NCBI GenBank assembly: GCA_016200135.1
Contig: JACQFI010000052.1
Coordinates: forward strand, 18,584 to 82,583
Direction: 5' to 3'
From: Planctomycetota bacterium
Lineage (GTDB): Bacteria; Planctomycetota; SZUA-567; H5-PLA8
Length of the DNA: 64,000 nucleotides
Below the pieces are notes generated by a model. The model saw nothing but the letters and a program-made list of their open reading frames with translations. It was not told where the DNA came from and did no database searches. Below, piece by piece: positions 15,201 to 22,845 of the stretch. Both the position numbers and the translations under genes were made by a program. The stretch's first letter is position 1; the number at the start of each line of letters is the position of its first letter.

Positions 15201-18007
15201 TCCTGGCCTCGAACCAAACCGCGGGAGGCTCGGGCATCGCGGCGGCGCTGCTGGAGCACCTCAACGAATTCCTCGTGGTGAAATCGATGACGCTCGACGC
15301 CGAGGGACTCAGCCGGTGGGTGCTGGCCAATCCAACACTGGCGCAGGAACGGCACGTGCCGGAGGCGCTCGTCGGATTGATTACCTCCAAGCGGCTGCAG
15401 CCTTCCGGCACGTGGACCATCAAGGACCTCGCCTTGCGTCCCGCGCCCGGCCGCGACCGGACCTGGAGCCTCGTGGGCCAGTTCCATAACGACCTGCGCT
15501 ACATCCTGCCGTGCCTCGCGGGCGAACGGCCGCGCGAATTCACGCTCAAAGGGCCGTGGAGCATCCGCGAGAACGACGCCTCGGCCGTCTCGTTTACCGA
15601 GGACTATCGCAACGTCTCGCTGGTGCTCAACGCGACGTTCGAGAAGTCCGACGTGAATCTCTTCTGCTCCCTGCCCGAACTCGGCGCGCAGGCCCGGTTC
15701 GAGGATTACGCAAAACCCGCCGGGCAGCCGCTCACCGTCGGCTTGCAGGCGTCGTATTCGCCCGGCGGCGCCAATCGCGATGCGATCTATTACGTGGACA
15801 ACGCGGAGCTTAAAGGCGGCCCGCGCCGGGCGGATATCTCCGGCGTGGAAGTCCGGACCAATGTCGACGCCAAAAGCGGCGCGGAGACCGTCAAGACGCT
15901 GAGCATCCAGCAGGCACACCTCGCCGGTGGGCCGCTCAATCGCCCCGCGCAGGAACCCTGGGGCCTGGAGAAGCTGAATTACGACAGCGAGACCAACGTG
16001 GTCCGCGGCCAGCTAAAGATCCCAAGCTTGAGCGCCACGGAACTGCTTTACGTTCTGGCGAAGCCCTCCGACAAGAGCGTCATGGACTGGTATTTCAACC
16101 CCAACAACCTGGCCAGGTTCGCGCCGGCCTTCGCGGGGCTTCTCGATTCCAAGGACCCCGGCGCGAACGGCAGCGTGGCCGCGATCAGCCTGGAATTCCA
16201 GGGCGACCGGCGCCGCCTCGACCTCCTCGACCCTTTGCCCGCCCAAGATAAGTTCGACTTGAAAGGCCAATTCCAGAATCTGCGCCTCGCCCGGGCGTCG
16301 CTCGCAGCGCAATTGAACGGACCCTGGTCGATGAGCAACTCCGAACTGAGCAGCGTGGGCATGGAGGTCGCGCTAAACTGCACCCTTCCAGCCATGGGGG
16401 AACGGCCGGCAAAACCGGTTCTCCTTGCCGCTTCGCTCGACGGCCTCTGGATCGCGTCCCGCGACGAGAGGAGAAACCTGCAGCAGGCCCTCGCCGAGAA
16501 GGTCATGCCGCTGCAGCTCAAACTCCCCTTCCACTTCAAAACGCCGCTCGACGCGGAGCAATTGGGCGCGCTGGCCGACGCTCTGCGGCGGATTTCGGGG
16601 GGCTCCGGCGTCCAGGCGCGCGAGGGCAATCCGTACGACGGCCTCGCCGGGCTGAATATCGACGGCAGCCTGAGCGCGCCCTCGCTGTCCTGGGGCGCCG
16701 GCGCGATCGACCAGCCTCTCGCGCCGAAATTCACCCTCAAGGACCTGAAGTTGGCCGTGCCGCTCGCCACGGGGCAATTCGCGGGTGGATCGCTCGCCAT
16801 CAGCGCCTTCAACGGGGATCTGAGCACCGCGACGGCCGAATTCCCGCTCCATCTAAAATATTCGTGCAACGTAAAACTGATCAAAGCCGACCTGCCAAAG
16901 CTTCTTTTCGGCCTCCAGCCGCCTCCGGCCGAGGGCCACCGCACCGAAGGGTCGGTCTCCATCGAAGGCGTGCTCTCGGGGAACGGCTTCGAGACGGCCG
17001 CGCGGCGTACGTGGCAAGGCGGAGTGGAAACCAGCCTGCTTAATCTGGCTCTTGAATTCGCGCCCGGTCCGGTAAAGGACCCGCGCTGGGACCGCCGCCC
17101 CGATTGGGCCAAGAGCCTCTCGCCGGGCGCGGCCTGCGCGCTGGCGCTGCAGGGAAGCCGGCGCGCGGTCTCCGCCGCGGACCTTGTGGCCAACAGCGCG
17201 GCGCTGAATAACCTCAAGGACCGCACCGTTGCGCTTACCAAGGCCGCGCTCTTCGGCATGGAACTGTACTTGAGCCGGTTCGGCGCGGAGGCCAAGCGCA
17301 TCGAGTTCGAGCCCGCGCGGCTGCTGGTCACGGTGACGAACGGCATCGCGGACATCAAACTCGCGCCGCAAGGCAAACTTGCCGCTAAAGCCCAGCTCGC
17401 GGGCCTTGAGTTCGGCCTGCAAGGGCGCGTGCGCCTTTGGGACCTGAGCATCGACGAGCCGCTGCTCCTATCGCTGACCAGGCTCCCCGAGGCCTGCCTG
17501 GATAAACTCGCGCCGGCCTTCTGGCCGCAGGAGAAACGCGAGGAGTTCCTCAAGGATCTGGGCGACGGCGGGCTGGCGCTGCGGATTACCGGAACGCTGG
17601 ACAACCCGCAGATCGAATTCCCCATGGAGAAATTGAACCGCTATGCCATGGAGGCCGTTTTTGGCCTGGAGAAATTCAAAGATGCCCAGGCGCTCGAAGC
17701 GGGCCTGCAGTTCTTCCGGACAAGCAAATGGAACCAATCCGACGCCGCGCTCGCCGCGGCCGCGAACTTGCTTGATCGCATGGGCGTAGGGCTGCCGGGC
17801 ACCGAGACGCACAAGCTCCAAGGCTGGTGCGTCCTCGACCGGGCGACGGGCCTGCCGCCGCATATCCGGGACATGCTGAGCCCGCTCGCCGAGACGCTGA
17901 CTCCGGAGCAATCGCTGCGCAAGCTGCTCGAACCGCCGCCGCCGCCCAATCCGAAGGCGCCCAAGGAAGGGCCCCCGGGGAACTCGGGCAAACCGGACGC
18001 GAAATAG
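12236..18007 (+). CDS. FHA domain - transmembrane - AsmA/DUF748-like giant protein
   Basis: This 1923-residue protein starts with a forkhead-associated domain at ~10-92 (RVGSDTSCPICI, HPVHAYLKADG, VLVENQPISG). One membrane helix follows at ~105-131 (FLYVAGGVAALVLLAVLLRLLW). A very long repetitive beta-rich region then fills the periplasmic side. The segment after the helix (RIVAQVDAALKRDDTEIESV) and the late phrase ALRITGTLDNPQIEFPMEKL are characteristic of AsmA/TamB/DUF748 bridge proteins, which are linked to lipid transfer or assembly of outer-membrane components. The tail is Pro/Lys-rich. The cytoplasmic FHA head would bind a phosphothreonine, implying control by a Ser/Thr kinase. It ends one base before the parvulin gene, so the two are translationally coupled. 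The AsmA assignment rests on pattern only, and the exact sub-family is uncertain. Confidence 0.8.
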   Translation: MSHFVFTGSQGRFPIPDGESRVGSDTSCPICIQGDGVHPVHAYLKADGEKLMIRPSSEKSPVLVENQPISGPQAILDGQAVSIGPVHLRLESDGKRPQPLLKKRWFRTFLYVAGGVAALVLLAVLLRLLWFNDGWFKARIVAQVDAALKRDDTEIESVHVGLMDGEISIVNLRVPNKEPLEAKDLIHVDEIRGRLDPWALLKSWFTGALELRASSLQVVRPRLFIERYERDGHAVSNIDDIVARYLEGPPQAFPIDLGLAALETHITVEDGQVLLDDRYTRLGKTSFERIDADLRQDALGQNLNFEASAGMRTPDRECGEIGLKKVQFLLIDKEGKIVPKEIGDGSATLKLNKFDLARLFSHLDWSFPVNRGEQRVVVGKPVTGEFKVSFQDVKNFLLTGSAESESLVSVLEKDQAPVGNIPTRLDVDLNYNLDKGPMEISLVLRSATTLAAVRDPGQPQILVLRADGKRDPAGDYRYDVKLKAILQDLFATDVGDRLKLKGRLRGVLEGDAAITYAKGEMKIDGSLAQKGEAFVPHPTDPQGKGEWIPTNVKAECNATALPNDHGEISHLEARFKAKADSKSFEAESLTPARIESLDNLEKLKVNTQFKLNLLGREFWQEFGTYMKLLGFSEPVEERLDLKVTVYSGPDEDPKAQQQQKIRVGLRGKAQAQWNPELPPVELLAHLEYFPDLVLPKSVAPPPFLKLTLQTGDEQTPPFVRLEGAELTRVGSHETLTVPMLKIESDLEALRERFDPYFKRIAKFLGTNVYDAYRITGSPHAQCKLSLAWDAEPTPEGTRAIESAFDLSVEGENLAIAGPVPAQLTAKEGEPVRRWEWSELKPVFSVKGGYRKRPAASKEEPDFHRLDLDELDMKGSLGAFKLRAKNVDLWLLEKLADKKARLPGKVLPDAVSDFSFAGTVESAAFELLRRLEFLPAEPAIAGELKLQADYKRDTGRLTLKELVFRNDEKDGFWLKDLDALAALQGVRDVFLASNQTAGGSGIAAALLEHLNEFLVVKSMTLDAEGLSRWVLANPTLAQERHVPEALVGLITSKRLQPSGTWTIKDLALRPAPGRDRTWSLVGQFHNDLRYILPCLAGERPREFTLKGPWSIRENDASAVSFTEDYRNVSLVLNATFEKSDVNLFCSLPELGAQARFEDYAKPAGQPLTVGLQASYSPGGANRDAIYYVDNAELKGGPRRADISGVEVRTNVDAKSGAETVKTLSIQQAHLAGGPLNRPAQEPWGLEKLNYDSETNVVRGQLKIPSLSATELLYVLAKPSDKSVMDWYFNPNNLARFAPAFAGLLDSKDPGANGSVAAISLEFQGDRRRLDLLDPLPAQDKFDLKGQFQNLRLARASLAAQLNGPWSMSNSELSSVGMEVALNCTLPAMGERPAKPVLLAASLDGLWIASRDERRNLQQALAEKVMPLQLKLPFHFKTPLDAEQLGALADALRRISGGSGVQAREGNPYDGLAGLNIDGSLSAPSLSWGAGAIDQPLAPKFTLKDLKLAVPLATGQFAGGSLAISAFNGDLSTATAEFPLHLKYSCNVKLIKADLPKLLFGLQPPPAEGHRTEGSVSIEGVLSGNGFETAARRTWQGGVETSLLNLALEFAPGPVKDPRWDRRPDWAKSLSPGAACALALQGSRRAVSAADLVANSAALNNLKDRTVALTKAALFGMELYLSRFGAEAKRIEFEPARLLVTVTNGIADIKLAPQGKLAAKAQLAGLEFGLQGRVRLWDLSIDEPLLLSLTRLPEACLDKLAPAFWPQEKREEFLKDLGDGGLALRITGTLDNPQIEFPMEKLNRYAMEAVFGLEKFKDAQALEAGLQFFRTSKWNQSDAALAAAANLLDRMGVGLPGTETHKLQGWCVLDRATGLPPHIRDMLSPLAETLTPEQSLRKLLEPPPPPNPKAPKEGPPGNSGKPDAK

Positions 18008-18008
18008 C

Positions 18009-19166
18009 ATGGCGCCGAATCCCTCGCCCCCCCTGGCGCGAACGCCGCGTTTGGCACTCAGCCCGTCCGCGTGCTGCGCCTGGGTTCTGCCCGCGCTACT
18101 TCTGAGCTTCCCTTTGTGGCGCGGCGCCGCGGCGGAGCCCGCCGATCCGGAAGAAGAGAATACGGTCGCGCTGCGCGTGAACGCACGGGCGATCAGTTCG
18201 CGCGAGATCGAGGCCATCTTCCGCGACAGTTACACGCTGATTCAGGACAAGCTCAAGCGTGGCGAACTGAAACCCGAGGCCAAGCGCGACGCCATCCGGG
18301 AAGCGTGGAAGAGCGCCTTGCAGACCGCGATCCAGGACCAGCTCCTCGACGAACTCGGCACGAAGTTCCGCCAGGAGATCAAGGCGCGGATCGTCTCCAA
18401 CTACAGCCCCGGCACCTCTTCCGCGCGCATCGAAGACGCCTACCGGCGCTGGGAGGGGGACATGGTGGCCCAATTGCGCAAGCAGATGATCGAAGCCGCC
18501 GGCGGCGAGAAGGCCCTCCGCGACACGCTCACCCAGCGCGGGCAGAACTGGAAAGAATGGGAACGCGGGCTGCTGCTGGAGATCTTCCGCCGCGAAGTCC
18601 TGTATTTCAGCTTAGGGCCCGTCTCCGATTCGCCCGCGGCTTCCAAGGCATACTTCGAGGCGCATCCCGAAGAGTTCAGCCGGCCGGATGCCTGGAGGTT
18701 GCGCCACATTCGGATCCCCAAGGACAAATTCACGTCCGCCGAAGAGACGTTGAAGACGGCCGAGCTCATTCGGAAAAAGCTGGCGGAGGGCGGCGTGGAA
18801 TTCGGCGAGGTCGCGGCGGCGCTGAAGTACGATCCCGCCACCGACACCCGCGGCGGCCTGCTCACCGTGGACGGCAAGACCGATCTGCCCTCGGGCCAGT
18901 TCCCCGCCGAGGAACGGATCGCCAAGGGCCTGAAGGACGGCGAGATCTCGAAGCCCGTCGAGGTGGGCGATGCGTTCCTCATCGTAAAGCGCGAGGGCTA
19001 CAAACCGGCGCTCAAGCTTACGTGGGAAGAGGCCGCGGATATGGCCGCCGGCCTGGCCTTTACCGAGCGTCTGAAAAAGAAAAAGCTGGAGTTCTTCGAG
19101 AAGCAGAAGAGCGACGCGTATATCGAGATCGTGCAGAAGGAACCGCCGGAAAAATGGCTGCGATAA
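18009..19166 (+). CDS. Periplasmic peptidyl-prolyl isomerase, parvulin/SurA-like
   Basis: The 385-residue protein has a signal sequence (hydrophobic core ~22-36), an N-terminal helical chaperone-like part with N-ARAISSREIEAIF and long charged helices, and a parvulin rotamase domain at ~225-330. The latter shows WRLRHIRIPKDK, FGEVAAALKYDP, TRGGLLTV and ISKPVEVGDAFLIVKREG, the usual PpiC order. This resembles SurA/PrsA-type folding factors for exported or outer-membrane proteins. The ATG lies one base after the stop of the FHA-AsmA gene, indicating a shared transcript and a common task in envelope assembly. It contains one parvulin domain, where SurA normally has two. Its partner proteins are not known from the sequence. 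Confidence 0.85.
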   Translation: MAPNPSPPLARTPRLALSPSACCAWVLPALLLSFPLWRGAAAEPADPEEENTVALRVNARAISSREIEAIFRDSYTLIQDKLKRGELKPEAKRDAIREAWKSALQTAIQDQLLDELGTKFRQEIKARIVSNYSPGTSSARIEDAYRRWEGDMVAQLRKQMIEAAGGEKALRDTLTQRGQNWKEWERGLLLEIFRREVLYFSLGPVSDSPAASKAYFEAHPEEFSRPDAWRLRHIRIPKDKFTSAEETLKTAELIRKKLAEGGVEFGEVAAALKYDPATDTRGGLLTVDGKTDLPSGQFPAEERIAKGLKDGEISKPVEVGDAFLIVKREGYKPALKLTWEEAADMAAGLAFTERLKKKKLEFFEKQKSDAYIEIVQKEPPEKWLR

Positions 19167-19208
19167 GCGCGAAGCGCCCTCCGGCCGAGCGCCGCCGGCG
19201 AGCGCCGG
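19167..19208. terminator. GC-rich inverted repeats between convergent stop codons
   Basis: The 42 bases between two convergent genes hold GCGC-GAA-GCGC (19168-19178 region) and a CCGGC (19181-19185)/GCCGG (19204-19208) stem enclosing further GC-rich complementarity. A bidirectional terminator is plausible from the position, but no T-run follows in either direction, so this is weak. Confidence 0.3.
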
Positions 19209-20816
19209 TCAGCGGTAGAGAAATCCAATCGTGATGGCGAGCTTTTCCTTGCCGGCCAGAGAAGGCGGGAAGGCGTCGTGCGGCGCGGCTTGCTGGAGCG
19301 CGCGTTTGCAATCGGCCACGTTCTGATCCGAGATGTCCCCTTCCCTTTTCACTTCGACGGCCTCGAGCAGCTTGCCGTCCTTGCCCAGCGTAAAACGCAT
19401 GACCACCGCGCCGAATTCCAGGCGCGTCCGGCCCGACGCGACGATGTTACGCTTCCAGGCGGCGTTCGTCCGCGCGAGGTACTCCTTTAAGTAAGCGGCT
19501 TCAGGGCTGGCGGCCTTGGCGAACGCCACGTCTCCCGTGCTCGCCGCAACGGTCGCGTCGTTGTCGCTTAGCACGTCGCTGACGGCGTTGCGGTGCCCGG
19601 AATGCGTCCGGCCGTCGCCCTCCACGCCCGCCTGCCCCTTCCGCGAACCGGTACCCGTTTGGGTCTGCGCGTTCTCCGGTGCGGCGCGCTCGATCCCATT
19701 CAGCAGGTCTTCGACGCGGCTCCGTTCGGGGTCTTTGGACGGAACCGGCTTGCCGGAGTTCTCCGGCGCCGGAACGGGAAGCGTATGGGAACTCTGCGCG
19801 TGCAGGTCCTGCGCGTTCTCCGTGATAAACGGAAGCGGGTTCTTCTCCGCTCTCTTGTCGCCGCTCTTGGGCGCGCTGGCGTCTTCCTGCTTGAGGATCT
19901 TAGCGGGGCCCTGCTCCGCGCCGCCCTTGTCCTGCCCTTCGGGCAGTCCGATGTTCCCGGGTTTTATTTCTCCGATCTTCTCTTGCGGCAGCACAGGCTT
20001 GCCCACGTCTTGCGGCGAGGTCGTCCGGTCGTTCGGCTTGCCGGAACCATCGAACGGCGAGAGCGCGGGCGGTTCCTTCTTTTCGGGTCCTTCGAGCGTA
20101 GCCTTCCGCTCGGCTTCCTCTTTCCCGTTGCGCAGATCGCGGCCGTTGTTGGTCTCGAGCGGCTTGCCAACGTCGGGCGAGCCCTCTTTCTGCGCGGTGC
20201 CGGTCAGCGGGTCCGGAGGTTCGTTGACCTTCGTCTCGTCTTCGCCGCGCCGGCCGCCCGCGAAGGCGACCTCTTTGCTCTCGCCCTGCATGGATGGCGC
20301 GCCGATGGGCTTGTTCTTCTCGGCCCGGTCGGCGGCCGCGGTGTTCACGTCGCCCAGGAACTGGGCGTTCTCCGGCGGCTTCTCCTGACCTTTGGCCAGA
20401 TCGTACGCGATCATCCCCTTGGGCATCTCGGCGGGTAGGTCGTCGATCTTAATTTTGGGCAGGTCCGGCGCCTTAGCCGTCTCTTGGGGCTTCGTCTCGG
20501 CCTCAGGAATGCGCTTGGCCTCTGGCGGAGGCGTCTGACCGGCCGAAGGAATTTGCGCCGGCATGGGCGCGTTGGGAACAGCCGCGCCCGGCGGCACGGC
20601 GGCAAGTTTTGGATCCGCGGGCAGGTCAGGCAAGGCATCGGCGGAGAAATCGATCTGAATCGGCGCGGCCTGCGCCTGCTGGTCGGGGAGCTCGACCTGC
20701 GGCAGGCCCACCAAAATCAGAAAGAGCACGTGGACGAACGCCGACGCCACGATCACCATGAGCCAGCGGCCCTGTTGCAATTCCGGCGCCCTAGGGTCCG
20801 CGGCCACGGCGTACAT
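19209..20816 (-). CDS. TonB-like energy-transducer protein
   Basis: The 535-residue protein has the classic TonB/TolA layout. A short cytoplasmic N-terminus is followed by one membrane helix (~19-38, LMVIVASAFVHVLFLILVG). A very long Pro/Lys/Glu-rich linker (~45-435) rich in GKP and PAE motifs leads to a compact C-terminal domain of about 100 residues (KEYLARTNAAWKRNI, FGAVVMRFTLGKDGKLLEA). The helix plus C-terminal fold suggest coupling of inner-membrane proton motive force to an outer-membrane receptor. No ExbD and no TonB-dependent receptor are encoded in the window. An ExbB/TolQ-like gene lies 14 kb away at 34741. The linker is much longer than in E. coli TonB, which implies a wide periplasm or additional partners. 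TolA-like is the alternative call. Confidence 0.7.
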   Translation of the reverse strand: MYAVAADPRAPELQQGRWLMVIVASAFVHVLFLILVGLPQVELPDQQAQAAPIQIDFSADALPDLPADPKLAAVPPGAAVPNAPMPAQIPSAGQTPPPEAKRIPEAETKPQETAKAPDLPKIKIDDLPAEMPKGMIAYDLAKGQEKPPENAQFLGDVNTAAADRAEKNKPIGAPSMQGESKEVAFAGGRRGEDETKVNEPPDPLTGTAQKEGSPDVGKPLETNNGRDLRNGKEEAERKATLEGPEKKEPPALSPFDGSGKPNDRTTSPQDVGKPVLPQEKIGEIKPGNIGLPEGQDKGGAEQGPAKILKQEDASAPKSGDKRAEKNPLPFITENAQDLHAQSSHTLPVPAPENSGKPVPSKDPERSRVEDLLNGIERAAPENAQTQTGTGSRKGQAGVEGDGRTHSGHRNAVSDVLSDNDATVAASTGDVAFAKAASPEAAYLKEYLARTNAAWKRNIVASGRTRLEFGAVVMRFTLGKDGKLLEAVEVKREGDISDQNVADCKRALQQAAPHDAFPPSLAGKEKLAITIGFLYR

Positions 20817-20950
20817 GCGTTGGATGAACTCCGCGCGTTTCTAACGGCAATACTTCTTAGACGCTTGCTGTGCGCATTATCCTCATCTTATCGGCACTTT
20901 TCCACCACTTCCCGAAGCATGTTACCTTCAGTGATTCAAGGAGTTGCGCA

Positions 20951-20956
20951 ATTATA
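20951..20956 (-). promoter_or_regulatory. Candidate -10 box upstream of the TonB-like gene
   Basis: On the minus strand a perfect TATAAT lies in a locally AT-rich 152-base gap between moaC and the TonB-like gene, about 135 bases upstream of the latter's start. No convincing -35 hexamer is found 16-18 bases further upstream, where the moaC stop codon lies. It is a weak promoter candidate only. Confidence 0.25.
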
Positions 20957-20968
20957 TAAAGTACGCCG

Positions 20969-21463
20969 TTACCCTTTCCGCTTCCAAGGGCCGCTCTTGC
21001 CACCCTTCTTTTCGAGCAGGCGCACGCGTTCGACAGCCATTCCGCGATCCACGGCCTTGACCATGTCGTAAACGGTGAGCGCCGCCAGCGACGCAGCGCA
21101 GAGCGCTTCCATCTCCACGCCGGTCTGCCCGGTGCACGCGGCTGTAGCGACGATGCGCAGCCGGCCCGCGCCTGTTTTCTCGAAATCCACCGCCACCGAT
21201 GATAGTGGGATCGCGTGGCAGAGTGGGATCAGTTCGTCGGTGCGTTTGGCGGCCTGAATCCCCGCCAGCCGTGCGACCGCAAGCACGTCGCCCTTCTTGG
21301 CTTTGCCGGATGCGATCAGCCGCAGGGTCGCCGGGCGCATGCGCAGAAAAGCCTCGGCCACCGCCACCCGTTGCGTCGGCTGCTTCGCGCCCACATCCAC
21401 CATGCGCGCGCGGCCCTTCGCGTCCACATGCGTCAGCCGGACCTTGGAGGACTTTTTCGCCAC
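20969..21463 (-). CDS. moaC: Cyclic pyranopterin monophosphate synthase MoaC
   Basis: The 164-residue protein matches MoaC along its whole length. It shows the [14 protein letters not shown] block with C82/H83, the [20 protein letters not shown] block with E117, and the catalytic DMVKA with D133 and K136. MoaC converts the MoaA product to cyclic pyranopterin monophosphate, the second half of the first step of molybdenum-cofactor synthesis in the cytoplasm. The start is GTG 21461-21463, chosen because AAGGAG lies 6 bases upstream and the N-terminus fits the family. It follows moeA by 36 bases on the same strand, so the two form a Moco operon. moaA, moaD and moaE are not in the window. The N- and C-termini are lysine-rich. 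Confidence 0.96.
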   Translation of the reverse strand: MAKKSSKVRLTHVDAKGRARMVDVGAKQPTQRVAVAEAFLRMRPATLRLIASGKAKKGDVLAVARLAGIQAAKRTDELIPLCHAIPLSSVAVDFEKTGAGRLRIVATAACTGQTGVEMEALCAASLAALTVYDMVKAVDRGMAVERVRLLEKKGGKSGPWKRKG

Positions 21464-21499
21464 AGCGGCTCCTTCATTTCCGGCGGAATGTACCAGGGT

Positions 21500-22711
21500 T
21501 CAGAGTACGGCCGGCAGCGGATAGAAGGAGACGACCGCACCGTCGTCCAACGCGGCATCCGCGGGCTGAAGGACAAAGCCGTCGGCGCCGGAACATCCGG
21601 CCAAATCCCCGGAACCATGCCAGCGCAGAGCTTGAACGAACGTTGCGCCTTGCTCGACGATCAGTTTGACGGGTCGAAAAGTCGGACGATCCCCGGCGGC
21701 CTTCGCGTGGCCCTTCAACGTCAGCGGAAAGTTGCGCGGCAGGGGATCGCTCGCGCCCATACGCTTCCGGATCGCGGTCATGGCGAAGAGATGAAAGCAG
21801 ACGAGCGCCGCGACCGGATTGCCGGGCAACCCGAAGACGAGCGTCTTGCCACGCCGGCCGAACGTCGTCGGCTTGCCCGGCTTGACGTTGACCCGGTCGA
21901 AGAAGATCTCGACGCCGAGGTCCTTGAAGGCCCCCGCGAGATGGTCTTTGTCGCCGGCCGAGACGCCGCCGGTGGTCACCAGCACATCGGCATCGAGGCC
22001 GCGCTCGACCATGCGGCGCGTGGCGTGCGGATCGTCCGGCGCGATGCCCAGATATTCGGCCTCCAAGCCGTGGGACTGCGCCTGGGCCAGCAACTGGTAG
22101 CTGTTCGAGTTCCGGATCTGCATTGCGGCCGGCGTCGCGTTGGGTTCGACCACTTCGTCGCCGCTGCCCAGCACCACCACGCGCGGCTTGCGCCGGATCG
22201 GGACCTTCGCCTTCCCCACCGCGGCCAGGACACCGGCCTCGGCAGGACCAATGCGGCTGCCTACGGCCAAAAGCAGTCCGCCTTGCTTCACGTCCGAACC
22301 TTTGCGCGCGATATGCGTCTCAGGCGGCAGAGCCTTCAGGACGCGCACGCGCTCCGGCGCAGGCGACGCGGTGATCTCGATGGGCGCAACGACATCCGCG
22401 CCCACCGGCACCGGCGCGCCGGTCATGATGCGCACGGCTTGCGCGCGGGCCACGGCCTTCGAGGGCATCTTGCCCGCGGGTACGTACTCGATCACCGCGA
22501 GTTCCTGCGCGGCGTCGCCGATATCTTCCGCGCGCACGGCGAAGCCATCCATGCGCGCCTGGTCGAAGGGCGGGAAGTCGCGGTCGGCGCGAACGTCTTC
22601 AGCGAGCGCGTGGCCTAAGACTTCGGCAAGCTCGACGGAAACGAGATCGCCCTCCCCCGCTTCACGGAGCAGAATCGCGAAGGCTTCCTCGACTGAGATC
22701 AACTTTGGCAT
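21500..22711 (-). CDS. moeA: Molybdopterin molybdenumtransferase MoeA
   Basis: The 403-residue protein has the expected MoeA order. The N-terminal VEEAFAILL helix precedes the FPPFDQARMDGFAVRAED motif and the AVRIMTGAPVPVGAD segment. The MogA-like domain has SNSYQL, TTGGVSAGDKDHL and GLPGNPVAALVCF. A C-terminal beta barrel ends the protein. It inserts molybdate into adenylylated molybdopterin to give the active cofactor. Length and motifs are complete, so it is functional on paper. It is the first gene of a short operon, with moaC 36 bases downstream. No strong ribosome site precedes ATG 22709-22711, which leaves the exact start slightly uncertain. Presence of moaC and moeA implies a molybdoenzyme elsewhere in the genome. 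Confidence 0.96.
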   Translation of the reverse strand: MPKLISVEEAFAILLREAGEGDLVSVELAEVLGHALAEDVRADRDFPPFDQARMDGFAVRAEDIGDAAQELAVIEYVPAGKMPSKAVARAQAVRIMTGAPVPVGADVVAPIEITASPAPERVRVLKALPPETHIARKGSDVKQGGLLLAVGSRIGPAEAGVLAAVGKAKVPIRRKPRVVVLGSGDEVVEPNATPAAMQIRNSNSYQLLAQAQSHGLEAEYLGIAPDDPHATRRMVERGLDADVLVTTGGVSAGDKDHLAGAFKDLGVEIFFDRVNVKPGKPTTFGRRGKTLVFGLPGNPVAALVCFHLFAMTAIRKRMGASDPLPRNFPLTLKGHAKAAGDRPTFRPVKLIVEQGATFVQALRWHGSGDLAGCSGADGFVLQPADAALDDGAVVSFYPLPAVL

Positions 22712-22845
22712 GGCTGCATTTTATGAACATGGCCGCGTTTAGCCACCTCCTTCGCGGCGCGAACCGCGTTTTGTTCATTTTCAAAACCGAGCGCGTCTGG
22801 TTAGCGTGAATCGTTCAAGAACCTTGGATCATGCGGAGACGCGCC

